A program made the position numbers and the translations under genes. Of a DNA stretch of 13,155 bases, positions 1-7,293 are shown in pieces. This DNA is from UBA7662 sp041688385 (lineage in GTDB: Bacteria; Bacteroidota; Bacteroidia; UBA7662). How positions within the stretch are numbered: position 1 is the first letter of the stretch; each line of letters opens with the position of its first letter. The stretch covers positions 1-13,155 of the forward strand of contig JBDNIH010000074.1 of the NCBI GenBank assembly GCA_041688385.1, read 5' to 3'. The notes beneath the pieces were generated by a model. It was not told where the DNA came from. It did not search any database and saw only the letters and a program-made list of their open reading frames with translations.

Positions 1-24
1 ACTCCTCCCACCAACGCACTTTCC

Positions 25-1746
25 TCAATGCGCTGCCATCTCCGCTTCATCCACCGCGATTCCCTGCCGGCCTAATATTCCTTTTACGCGCCAAGCAAAA
101 AATGCCAAGTAAGCAAAACACAACGCGGGAATAAAATACGACTGGTGTATCCCGACAATATCGGATAGTTTACCCTGAATTGGAGGCAAAATACCACCCC
201 CTAAAATCATCATCACCAAAAAAGCAGACCCCTGTGCGGTGTATTTTCCTAACCCGAGTAACGACAAGCTAAAAATAGCTGGCCACATGATGCTGCAGGC
301 CAAACCTCCGGCTAGGAAAGCGTAAATGGCCGTTGTACCCGTGCTAAACAAGCCAATGAGCATGGCAGTAACACCCAATAACGCAAATAAGATGAGCGTT
401 CGTGCTGGCTTGTCTTTACTCACGAAAAAGGCCGCAATCTGTACAAATACGCAAACTACATAATAGTACAATGCCGACATATCCTTACCCGCCAAACTGT
501 TGGCGCCGAGTATTACGCTAAAGGCGATGAGCGGCACGATGATGAGTGCCATAGATTTTTTCCAGCCGCCTAACTTAAAAACAGTAATGGCTGCAGCCCA
601 ACGCCCAATCATCAGGCTCCCCCAATACATGGAGATATAAGGAGCAATTTCGGACGATTGTAAACCCCCGAATTCGGATAATTTTAAGAGCTCGCCAAGA
701 TTAGAACCAATGGCAACCTCAACGCCTACGTAGGTGAAAATGGCCAACATCCCCAAAACCAATTGCGGATATTGCATAGCGCCCCAACCCGCTGGCTTTT
801 TTACCGCCATCCGATTCGCGTAAACCAAACCACCTGCTACCACCAGGAGGGCAGCGATGAGCCAATACATCCGGCTGTGCTCGAGCGGTACGCGCAAACT
901 TTCAAGTTCGGTGTTTTTTACGGCCAGACTTATAGGGTCTATGCCACCCGCTTGCAATTCGTTTTGGAGGGTTGTGATACGTAAAGCTGCTTCGCTTTGG
1001 TAACTACCAAACACTGGTGCAAAACATAAGGCCAATAAGACCGTCATTGTCAACAGGGTGAGCAACGCTTTATTGGCTTTTTCCATCGGCTCGTCTGTGG
1101 TGCCGGGCGGAACTTTTTTGGAAAACCAAAACAAGGCAGCGGCGGCCAGAAACAGCACTCCCACCCCGATATAGAGTAAGATTACTTTGCTCAGCTCCAT
1201 GCTGCTGATTTGTTCGTCGGTTACCGCTGCAGTGGTGCCGAATAAGGCAAAAGCCACGATTAGCGGGCCAATAGTTGTTCCGAAACTGTTGATGCCGCCA
1301 CCTAAATTCACACGACTCGCACCTGTTTTAGGATCGCCCAACAAGATGGCAAAAGGGTTGGCAGCGGTTTGCTGTAATGAAAAACCCAAAGCAACCGTAA
1401 ATAGGCCTAATAGCATGCCTATATACATATTAGCTTCCACCGCGACAATCATTACGCCTGCGCCAACTGCAGAAAATAATAAGCCGTAAACGATGCTTTT
1501 TTTATAGCCCCACGTGCCGACCAAATCTTTGTTTTTAAGGGCACTGTACATAAACAAACCCAAGGCTCCAAGATAATAGGCCGTGTAAAAAGCGAAATCA
1601 ATGAGTTGCGATTGAAATTGGTCGAGCGAAAAATACCCTTTACAAAAAGGGATAAAAATGCTGTTTCCTGCAGCGATAAATCCCCAGAAAAAAAACACCG
1701 TAATAAGGGTGTATAAGGCTGGATAATTGGTTTTTTGCAAAGACAT
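25..1746 (-). CDS. FucP/GluP-like sugar MFS transporter with extra membrane segments
   Basis: Predicted inner-membrane sugar permease of the major facilitator superfamily, 573 residues. Its N-terminal half aligns from memory with E. coli FucP: a W-G-x-x-A-x-x-N stretch (21-28), then FQSQLIDFAFYTAYYLGAL, the QTAANPF motif (126-132) and RVNLGGGINSFG (145-156). The C-terminal half keeps MYWGSLMIGRW (373-383), GSAFLVMMILGGGILPP (506-522) and YFIPALCFAY. Family members usually have about 410-440 residues. The excess here lies in two insertions with added hydrophobic segments: about 225-312 (TM-like at 227-246 and 293-312) and about 424-470. Residues equivalent to FucP Asp46 and Glu135, which are important for proton-coupled fucose transport, are Ser29 and Gln126. 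The substrate therefore cannot be named; fucose, glucose or galactose, or another hexose are candidates. It begins at ATG 1746 with no Shine-Dalgarno sequence. No catabolic gene is adjacent, so it appears to stand alone. Family call firm, substrate unknown. Confidence 0.9.
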   Translation of the reverse strand: MSLQKTNYPALYTLITVFFFWGFIAAGNSIFIPFCKGYFSLDQFQSQLIDFAFYTAYYLGALGLFMYSALKNKDLVGTWGYKKSIVYGLLFSAVGAGVMIVAVEANMYIGMLLGLFTVALGFSLQQTAANPFAILLGDPKTGASRVNLGGGINSFGTTIGPLIVAFALFGTTAAVTDEQISSMELSKVILLYIGVGVLFLAAAALFWFSKKVPPGTTDEPMEKANKALLTLLTMTVLLALCFAPVFGSYQSEAALRITTLQNELQAGGIDPISLAVKNTELESLRVPLEHSRMYWLIAALLVVAGGLVYANRMAVKKPAGWGAMQYPQLVLGMLAIFTYVGVEVAIGSNLGELLKLSEFGGLQSSEIAPYISMYWGSLMIGRWAAAITVFKLGGWKKSMALIIVPLIAFSVILGANSLAGKDMSALYYYVVCVFVQIAAFFVSKDKPARTLILFALLGVTAMLIGLFSTGTTAIYAFLAGGLACSIMWPAIFSLSLLGLGKYTAQGSAFLVMMILGGGILPPIQGKLSDIVGIHQSYFIPALCFAYLAFFAWRVKGILGRQGIAVDEAEMAAH

Positions 1747-2003
1747 AAGGCCGGCTTTATTTTGGTGCTACGATAATAGCAATATTTCTGCATATACCTT
1801 GCTTGCTCACAAAGGGGACGCATTGTGCAGGCTGTAAGAAAAATGGAAAGGCTTCACCTACAAAAACCAATATGCCAAAAAGCTGTTTGGCCTTGGTTCG
1901 ATAGACGCATGAGGAGGTCAGTGCAAAAAATCCTTATCGCCACCTTCCGGGAGGGTCATATCAAGAAAAAAGGCACGCTTGTGGGAATCGAGAGAAAACT
2001 AGC
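1747..2003. other. Intergenic region between the transporter and the OMP gene
   Basis: About 257 bases with no convincing gene. A 60-codon open frame on the plus strand (1825-2007) has no recognisable protein features and is probably chance. The stretch holds a hairpin followed by a T-run on the minus strand (listed separately), which may end transcription of the upstream minus-strand gene. It must also hold the transporter promoter, but I could not find a full TAnnTTTG box near 1747-1860. Confidence 0.5.
1862..1896 (-). terminator. Possible intrinsic terminator downstream of the OMP gene
   Basis: GCCAAA (1874-1879) pairs with TTTGGC (1886-1891) around a 6-base loop, and CCAA (1867-1870) can pair with TTGG (1893-1896) outside it. 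Read on the minus strand, the hairpin is followed directly by five T residues (1866-1862). It lies about 107 bases past the stop of the gene at 2004-2588, which is far, and the stem is only moderately GC-rich. Plausible but weak. Confidence 0.4.
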
Positions 2004-2588
2004 TTAAAACATATTCCCTAGGCTCAAAAAAGTGGTATTCACTCCATTCGAGTAGGTCAGACTTTTGCTCGCCCGCACATAATAACTACGGCCTCCTAAG
2101 TTAAAATAGACCCCAGCCGAGCCAATTCCTGCCCAATGCCGGACCTTATCGCCCACAAAATTGCCCCCAAAATATTCTGCGCCGAGTCCTAAACTCAATC
2201 CTACGGGAAAATCGGCGTCACGTGTAGCCAAGTGTCCGATATTGTATTCGACCATCATCGGTAAATAAAGCGCAGTAAAATTACCCAAACTGCCAAACTG
2301 CAAAATGAAACCCGCATTGGAGGCAATGCTCAAGCTACGGTTGTCGGTGTACTCTTTCAAGTTCAAACGAGGGGCCATGCTCACCAATGGAATAAAGCCC
2401 TCTAGCTGGCCACTCAACAAATATATACCGCCGCCTGCACCAAAATAAAAACGCTCCTTCCAGTCAAAACTTTTGGCACGTGTTTGAGGCAATTTGCCTT
2501 GATTAAGGTATTCGTTATACGTAGAATCTTGCGCCTGCACGGCAAAAAAGAAGCATAAGAATGATATAAACAGGGAAAAAGTCCGCAT
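2004..2588 (-). CDS. Small predicted outer-membrane beta-barrel protein, function unknown
   Basis: 194-residue exported protein that I do not recognise by name. Residues 1-20 form a signal peptide with a phenylalanine-rich hydrophobic core and an A-x-A-type end (VQAQ, then DST). The mature part (about 174 residues) alternates polar and aromatic or hydrophobic residues, as in beta strands, with glycine-rich turns such as FGAGGGIYLLSG and LSLGLGAEYFGG. The final residue is phenylalanine (SLGNMF), the usual end of barrels inserted by the BAM machinery. Together these suggest a small outer-membrane barrel of perhaps 8 strands, similar in size to OmpA/OmpW/OmpX-like proteins, but no family motif is certain. 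It starts at ATG 2588, and a perfect TAnnTTTG box (2607-2614, minus) lies 18 bases upstream. It diverges from the VOC-dsbD-gmhA unit. Exported status is fairly sure; the role is unknown. Confidence 0.75.
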   Translation of the reverse strand: MRTFSLFISFLCFFFAVQAQDSTYNEYLNQGKLPQTRAKSFDWKERFYFGAGGGIYLLSGQLEGFIPLVSMAPRLNLKEYTDNRSLSIASNAGFILQFGSLGNFTALYLPMMVEYNIGHLATRDADFPVGLSLGLGAEYFGGNFVGDKVRHWAGIGSAGVYFNLGGRSYYVRASKSLTYSNGVNTTFLSLGNMF

Positions 2589-2606
2589 AAGGCTTTAGAA
2601 AACGCC

Positions 2607-2624
2607 CAAAAATAGACAAAATTA
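2607..2624 (-). promoter_or_regulatory. Two candidate -7 boxes for the OMP gene
   Basis: On the minus strand the region contains TAATTTTG (2624-2617) and TATTTTTG (2614-2607). Both match the Bacteroidota -7 consensus TAnnTTTG. The second ends 18 bases before ATG 2588, the same distance as in the better-supported hemN promoter. No clear TTG/TTTG -33 box lies at the expected distance for either, so confidence is modest. Confidence 0.35.
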
Positions 2625-2647
2625 CGGCTAGCTGAGGGCCTACTTCC

Positions 2648-2674
2648 TTGCTCTACGTGAAAGTCCTATCTTTA
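2648..2674 (+). promoter_or_regulatory. Candidate promoter for the VOC-dsbD-gmhA unit
   Basis: TTG at 2648-2650, a 16-base spacer, then TATCTTTA at 2667-2674. The second box matches TAnnTTTG at all but its last base, and the spacer is slightly short for Bacteroidota promoters. It ends 21 bases before ATG 2696. If real, it rules out translation from the in-frame TTG at 2648 and supports ATG 2696 as the start. Confidence 0.3.
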
Positions 2675-2695
2675 GCCCTCGTTCAGCACCCTTTT

Positions 2696-3079
2696 ATGAA
2701 TTTTACCCAGCTCAAAGAGATGCACATTCAGGTGAAAAACCTGCGTAAAACCTTGTCATTTTATCAAGATATACTGGGTTTTATGGCCTTGAGTTATGTA
2801 AAAGAAAAACACGCTATTTTTAAAGTTGGACGTACGGTTTTGGTCTGCCATCTCGTTAAAGGCAACGAACAAGAGGGCCCCGCCGCAGATTATCCGAATA
2901 GCCATTTGGTACTCGAATCTGCGAAAGGAGAGTTTGAAACTAACAAAGAAGACCTCGCTTACGACGAAATTGATATCCTAGAAGAAACCACTAGGGATAG
3001 TGGTCATCGGGCCATTTTCATCAAAGACCCTGATGGTAATTTGGTAGAAATAACTGAATACGGAATCTGGGAAAATTGA
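2696..3079 (+). CDS. VOC-superfamily (glyoxalase/bleomycin-resistance fold) protein
   Basis: 127-residue small cytoplasmic protein of the vicinal oxygen chelate superfamily. The N-terminal half has the typical opening KEMHIQVKNLRKTLSFYQDILGF, given here as positions 7-29. The second half ends with the hallmark DPDGNLVEI (111-119). The usual metal-ligand positions are present as His10, His70 (NSHLVLE) and Glu118, so a metal-dependent activity is plausible. Possible activities include lactoylglutathione lyase-like, thiol transferase or dioxygenase-like, but the substrate cannot be read from sequence. The frame is open upstream to a TTG at 2648. ATG 2696 is preferred because VOC proteins begin just before the first beta strand and a candidate promoter covers the upstream segment. 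Its stop is 31 bases before dsbD, so the two are probably co-transcribed. Fold firm, function open. Confidence 0.85.
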   Translation: MNFTQLKEMHIQVKNLRKTLSFYQDILGFMALSYVKEKHAIFKVGRTVLVCHLVKGNEQEGPAADYPNSHLVLESAKGEFETNKEDLAYDEIDILEETTRDSGHRAIFIKDPDGNLVEITEYGIWEN

Positions 3080-3110
3080 ACTTAACGCCACGCGCCATCC
3101 TTTGACATTT

Positions 3111-5138
3111 ATGAAAAGACTGTTGTTTCTCTTCCTGCTCCTGGGCTTTACCACCCAGGCACAGATACTTACTCCAGTAAAATGGAGTTTTTCGGTTGAA
3201 AAAACAGGGCCGGAGGAGGCATTGTTAAAAATCTCTGCCAAAATCGACAAAAACTGGCACCTCTATTCGCAAGAAGTTGGGGATGGTCCTATTCCCACCA
3301 GCTTTGTTTTCGAAGAACATCCCTCCTACAAACGGATCGGTAAAGTCACCGAAAAAGGCGATCTAAGCGATGTATTTGACCCCGTTTTTGGTGTACAACT
3401 CAAATATTACAGCAACCAAGTCACCTTTACCCAAAAAGTCAAAGTTTTACAAGACAAGCTGGTCGCCAAAGGTTATCTCGAGTTTATGGTGTGCGACGAA
3501 AAGCAATGTCTACCGCCAGACGAAGTGCCGTTTAGCTTTACTGCCAATGGGTTTCTGCAAACTTCCGCCGTAGTTCCGGCCATGGATACGGCCACCGCAG
3601 ATACCTTAGCGGCCTTTAAAGAATCGGCTGAGCCTGTCGATGTAGCCACTCTTTCGGCAACCAAAATAGAAGACCCTGGCCATACACCTACTACTCCTGT
3701 AGGTTTGTGGGCCATATTTATTGCTGGCTTTTTTGGTGGTTTGCTCGCCTTGCTTACGCCATGTGTATTCCCGATGATACCTATGACGGTGAGTTTTTTC
3801 ACCAAACAAAGTAACAACCGGGCACAGGGTATTTTTAAAGCATTGTCGTATGGCCTAAGTATTATCGTCATTTATGTTGGCTTGGGTATGCTCGTCACCT
3901 TGTTATTTGGGGCAGATGCTTTGAACGCGCTCGCCTCGAACATCATCTTTAACCTTGCATTTTTTGTGCTTCTGGTAGTTTTTGGTGCTAGTTTCCTGGG
4001 TGCTTTCGAAATTACCTTGCCCAGCAGTTGGGTGAACAAAGCAGACCAACAAAGTGATAGAGGGGGTATGCTCGGTATCTTTTTCATGGCGTTTACGCTG
4101 GCTTTGGTGTCGTTTAGCTGCACCGGCCCTATCATTGGCACCTTACTGGTGCAGGCAGCGGTGGGAAGTAACTACCTCGGCCCTGCCATCGGTATGATAG
4201 GTTTTTCGCTGGCATTGGCTATACCGTTTACTTTGTTCGCCATTTTCCCAGGTTGGTTAAAAAGTCTGCCGAAATCCGGTGGTTGGCTAAATAGCGTAAA
4301 AGTGGTGCTCGGCTTTCTAGAGCTGGCTTTCGCTTTAAAATTCCTGAGCAATGTCGACCTCGCCTACCATTGGGGTATACTCGACCGCGAAGTATTTCTG
4401 GTACTCTGGATCTCGCTCTTTTTGATGCTGTCGCTTTACCTCATCGGGATTATCCGCTTTTCGCACGACTCCCCAGTGCCGTTTCTGAGTGTAAGTCGTT
4501 TGTTTTTTGCCATCGCTGCTTTCAGCTTTACTTTTTATCTCGTGCCTGGCTTATGGGGTGCACCGCTCAAAGCGGTTAACGCCTTTTTACCGCCGATGGC
4601 CACCCAAGATTTTGATCTCACTTCTGCCCAATATCACCAAGGACCAGTAATGGGTGCCAGTAGTACACCTAAAAAGTATGGCGAGTTGTTTCATTGTCCC
4701 CATGGTATCGATTGTTTCTTCGATCTAGAAGAGGGTTTGGCCTATGCCAAAACGGTAGATAAGCCGGTGATGATAGACTTTACCGGTCACAGCTGTGTGA
4801 ACTGCCGCAAGATGGAGGCCAGCGTTTGGGTAGATCCTGCCGTGCTCAGCATGCTCAAAAACGATTATGTGCTCATTTCACTTTGGGTAGATGATAAAAC
4901 AACTTTGCCCAAAGAAGAGCAGTATATTTCTACTTTCAGCGGCAAAAAAATCAATGAGGTAGGCAAAAAATGGAGCGATTTGCAGGCGTCGACCTTCAAT
5001 ATCAACTCACAGCCTTATTATGTGCTGATGGATCACGACCAAAGTTTGCTCGTGCCACCCCAGGCCTATAATCTCGACATTGCCAATTATGTGGATTTCC
5101 TGCAAAGTGGCCTCACTTCCTTCAAAGCCAAACACTGA
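3111..5138 (+). CDS. dsbD: DsbD-type protein-disulfide reductase (thiol:disulfide interchange)
   Basis: 675-residue inner-membrane protein that in this family carries electrons from cytoplasmic thioredoxin to periplasmic thiol proteins (disulfide isomerases, cytochrome c maturation). Order: signal peptide 1-18 (MKRLLFLFLLLGFTTQAQ); N-terminal DsbC-like domain to about 150, with Cys128 and Cys133 in CDEKQCLPP; a linker rich in Ala/Thr/Pro; a CcdA-like membrane domain, about 200-480, with Cys218 in LTPCVFPMIP and Cys337 in FSCTGPIIGT; and a C-terminal thioredoxin domain with Cys562-Val-Asn-Cys565. All three redox pairs of E. coli DsbD are therefore present. The protein is longer than the E. coli enzyme (565 residues). 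An additional pair, Cys529/Cys535 (CPHGIDC), sits just before the thioredoxin domain. ATG 3111 is preferred over an in-frame TTG at 3102 because the signal peptide begins there. gmhA follows after a single base. Confidence 0.95.
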   Translation: MKRLLFLFLLLGFTTQAQILTPVKWSFSVEKTGPEEALLKISAKIDKNWHLYSQEVGDGPIPTSFVFEEHPSYKRIGKVTEKGDLSDVFDPVFGVQLKYYSNQVTFTQKVKVLQDKLVAKGYLEFMVCDEKQCLPPDEVPFSFTANGFLQTSAVVPAMDTATADTLAAFKESAEPVDVATLSATKIEDPGHTPTTPVGLWAIFIAGFFGGLLALLTPCVFPMIPMTVSFFTKQSNNRAQGIFKALSYGLSIIVIYVGLGMLVTLLFGADALNALASNIIFNLAFFVLLVVFGASFLGAFEITLPSSWVNKADQQSDRGGMLGIFFMAFTLALVSFSCTGPIIGTLLVQAAVGSNYLGPAIGMIGFSLALAIPFTLFAIFPGWLKSLPKSGGWLNSVKVVLGFLELAFALKFLSNVDLAYHWGILDREVFLVLWISLFLMLSLYLIGIIRFSHDSPVPFLSVSRLFFAIAAFSFTFYLVPGLWGAPLKAVNAFLPPMATQDFDLTSAQYHQGPVMGASSTPKKYGELFHCPHGIDCFFDLEEGLAYAKTVDKPVMIDFTGHSCVNCRKMEASVWVDPAVLSMLKNDYVLISLWVDDKTTLPKEEQYISTFSGKKINEVGKKWSDLQASTFNINSQPYYVLMDHDQSLLVPPQAYNLDIANYVDFLQSGLTSFKAKH

Positions 5139-5139
5139 T

Positions 5140-5727
5140 ATGGCGCGTCACGAAAATATCCGTTGTCAACTGGAAGAAGCGCGTCAGTTGCTCGACATTT
5201 TTTTGCAAGACGAACAACAGCTCGAGCGTATTGCTTATGCTGCGGATTTACTGGCACATGCCTTTCAGCAGCACCGCAAGGCAATCAGCTGTGGTAACGG
5301 TGGCTCCATGAGCGATGCCATGCACTTTGCCGAAGAATTGAGTGGGCGGTATCGTATCGACAGACCTCCCCTAGCCGCCATGGCCATTAGTGACCCTGCC
5401 TATTTAAGTTGTACGGCCAACGACTACGGTTACACCGCTGTTTTTGAAAGATGGGTGATGGCTTTTGGTCAAAAAGGAGATGTTTTGCTTGCTATTAGCA
5501 CCAGCGGCCAATCCGAAAATGTGATCCGTGCCGCGCAGGCCGCCAAAAAGCAAGGCATGACGATAATAGGTTTAACCGGAAAGGACGGTGGTGCGCTTGC
5601 CCCGCTCTGCGATGTCGAAATACGCATACCACATCAAGGTTTCGCCGATCGTATACAGGAAATGCACATTAAAGTGATTCATATCCTGATTGGTCAAGTT
5701 GAGCAAACGCTTGGCTATTCAACTTAA
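5140..5727 (+). CDS. gmhA: Sedoheptulose-7-phosphate isomerase (phosphoheptose isomerase)
   Basis: 195-residue cytoplasmic SIS-domain enzyme that converts D-sedoheptulose 7-phosphate to D-glycero-D-manno-heptose 7-phosphate, the first step toward ADP-heptose for lipopolysaccharide core or other glycoconjugates. Length matches E. coli GmhA (192 residues), and similarity runs end to end. CGNGGSMSDAMHFAEEL spans 51-67; GDVLLAISTSGQSENVI gives the sugar-phosphate-binding serines; LTGKDGG follows; and the C-terminus has RIQEMHIKVIHILI. Metal and active-site positions His62, Glu66, Gln173 and His181 correspond to E. coli His61, Glu65, Gln172 and His180. ATG 5140 directly follows the dsbD stop (TGA-T-ATG), implying translational coupling. 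An in-frame upstream ATG at 5080 lies inside dsbD and would add 20 unrelated residues. No gmhB or hldE gene is nearby. Identification firm. Confidence 0.95.
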   Translation: MARHENIRCQLEEARQLLDIFLQDEQQLERIAYAADLLAHAFQQHRKAISCGNGGSMSDAMHFAEELSGRYRIDRPPLAAMAISDPAYLSCTANDYGYTAVFERWVMAFGQKGDVLLAISTSGQSENVIRAAQAAKKQGMTIIGLTGKDGGALAPLCDVEIRIPHQGFADRIQEMHIKVIHILIGQVEQTLGYST

Positions 5728-5748
5728 TTTCTTACAATAAATCGAATC

Positions 5749-5779
5749 TTGCGCTTTTCAAGGGTATTGAGTATATTTG
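5749..5779 (+). promoter_or_regulatory. hemN promoter of Bacteroidota type
   Basis: TTG at 5749-5751, a 20-base spacer, then TATATTTG at 5772-5779, a perfect match to TAnnTTTG with near-ideal spacing for the Bacteroidota primary sigma factor. Transcription would begin around 5784-5788, giving a leader of roughly 10-14 bases before ATG 5798. It is the best promoter match in the window, and it argues against use of the in-frame TTG at 5777. Confidence 0.6.
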
Positions 5780-5797
5780 GAGCTTTATATCCTATAT

Positions 5798-7189
5798 ATG
5801 GACGTCCGCTCACTCCTACACCGCTACAACCAACCCGTTCCACGTTACACCAGTTACCCCACTGTGCCGCAATGGCAGGACTGGCCATCGGCCGAAACGG
5901 AGGTGACAGACCAGAGTGGAGCCAGTGAAGTGCTCCGATGGGAGGCGGCTGTTAAACAGACGTTCAGGTTGCAAAACCGTCCTGAGGGCATCAGCTTATA
6001 TGTCCATTTGCCCTATTGCGAAGCGCTGTGTACTTACTGTGGCTGCAATAAAAAGATTACAACCAATCATGGCGTGGAGGTTCCTTATATAAATGCCGTT
6101 CTCGCTGAATGGGCAATGTACATGGCCCTTTTTCCAGAAAAACCAATCATCAGAGAACTGCATTTGGGCGGCGGAACACCCACCTTTTTTTCGGCAGAAA
6201 ATCTGAAACGACTCATTAAAGGCATTTTGTCGGGAGCAGAGCTACACCCCGATTTTGAATTTGGCTTCGAAGGCCATCCCAACAATACCACTCGCGCACA
6301 ACTACAGACTTTATTCGACCAAGGTTTTCGCCGGGTAAGTTTTGGAGTGCAGGACCTCGACCCAGAGGTACAGCGTATCATCAACCGCATACAGCCCTTA
6401 GAAAATCTCGTAGAAGTCACAAAAAGCGCGCGTGAAATCGGCTATACATCTGTGAATTTTGATTTGATATACGGTCTGCCGAAACAAAATAGCGCCACCC
6501 TGAGCAGTACCATTGAAAAAATACTCGACTTACGGCCCGACCGCATTGCCTTTTATAGTTATGCCCACGTTCCATGGAAATCGTTGGGCCAGCGTTTATA
6601 CGATGAAGCCGATTTGCCTTCTGCCGACGAAAAAATGGCACTTTACCAACAAGGTCGCCTCGCATTTTTGGCAGCAGCGTATACCGAAATCGGCATGGAC
6701 CATTTTGCGTTGACCAACGATCCACTGGCCGAGGCGGCACGCGAAAACCGGCTACATCGTAATTTTATGGGTTATACTACCACAAAAAGCCACCTATTGA
6801 TTGGTCTGGGGGTATCGAGTATCAGCGATGCTGCCATTGCTTATGCCCAGAATACCCGTGAACTTGGTCACTACCTCCGAAAAACTTCGGCGGGTAGCTG
6901 GCCACACGATAAAGGCTACTTTCTAAATCGCGAAGACCAATTAAACCGGCGGCACATTCTCAATTTGAGCTGTACTGGAAGTACAGTGCTGGAACATGAT
7001 TTTGAGTTAACAAAAGTTGCTAAACTATTTATGACGCAACTGCTTGCCGATGATTTAATCCATTTTGATGGCAAAAAACTCAGGATTACGGCAGCGGGCA
7101 AACTGTTTACACGCAATATATGCAGTCTTTTTGATGCACACCTGTGGGGTAGTCCACAGGCTGAAAAACGTTATTCACAGGCTATATAA
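5798..7189 (+). CDS. hemN: Oxygen-independent coproporphyrinogen III oxidase (radical SAM)
   Basis: 463-residue cytoplasmic radical SAM enzyme that decarboxylates two propionates of coproporphyrinogen III to give protoporphyrinogen IX without oxygen. The N-terminus has the HemN-specific PVPRYTSYPT (14-23), absent from the HemW paralogue. The iron-sulfur site is YVHLPYCEALCTYCGCNK with Cys74, Cys78 and Cys81, plus the following Cys83 (CxxxCxxCxC as in true HemN). HLGGGTPTFFS, EGHPNNTT, RVSFGVQDLDPEVQ, NFDLIYGLPKQ and the C-terminal LIGLGVSSIS complete the pattern. Length is close to E. coli HemN (457). ATG 5798 is chosen; the frame is open to TTG 5777, but that lies in the promoter box. It has its own promoter and so is probably transcribed apart from gmhA, although 70 bases separate them with no visible terminator. 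HemJ, the next enzyme in the pathway, is encoded nearby on the other strand. Confidence 0.96.
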   Translation: MDVRSLLHRYNQPVPRYTSYPTVPQWQDWPSAETEVTDQSGASEVLRWEAAVKQTFRLQNRPEGISLYVHLPYCEALCTYCGCNKKITTNHGVEVPYINAVLAEWAMYMALFPEKPIIRELHLGGGTPTFFSAENLKRLIKGILSGAELHPDFEFGFEGHPNNTTRAQLQTLFDQGFRRVSFGVQDLDPEVQRIINRIQPLENLVEVTKSAREIGYTSVNFDLIYGLPKQNSATLSSTIEKILDLRPDRIAFYSYAHVPWKSLGQRLYDEADLPSADEKMALYQQGRLAFLAAAYTEIGMDHFALTNDPLAEAARENRLHRNFMGYTTTKSHLLIGLGVSSISDAAIAYAQNTRELGHYLRKTSAGSWPHDKGYFLNREDQLNRRHILNLSCTGSTVLEHDFELTKVAKLFMTQLLADDLIHFDGKKLRITAAGKLFTRNICSLFDAHLWGSPQAEKRYSQAI

Positions 7190-7236
7190 CAAAGGTTAAT
7201 GCGCTTTTTCAGCCATAATTGGCAAAATCGAAACCC

Positions 7237-7268
7237 AAAAAAACCCGTCTCCTTTATATCGGGACGGG
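7237..7268 (-). terminator. Intrinsic terminator of the lipoprotein gene
   Basis: CCCGTC (7244-7249) pairs with GACGGG (7263-7268). Flanking C/G bases extend the stem past a single bulged T. Read on the minus strand, the GC-rich hairpin is followed directly by seven T residues (7243-7237). It lies 26 bases beyond the stop of the gene at 7294-7728. On the plus strand no T-run follows, so it may only partly stop hemN transcripts. Confidence 0.8.
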
Positions 7269-7293
7269 CTCAGATGCATTCGCGTTTTAGGTT

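Noticed and set aside
1825..2007. 60-codon plus-strand open frame between the transporter and OMP genes
   Set aside because: No domain, signal peptide or promoter; unusual composition; overlaps the end of the OMP gene and the probable terminator. Most likely chance.
2648..2695. Upstream TTG start extending the VOC protein by 16 residues
   Set aside because: VOC proteins begin near ATG 2696, and a candidate promoter overlaps the extension.
5080..5139. Upstream ATG start for GmhA within dsbD
   Set aside because: The extra 20 residues do not match GmhA; the start at 5140 gives the family's usual length and a tight junction with the dsbD stop.
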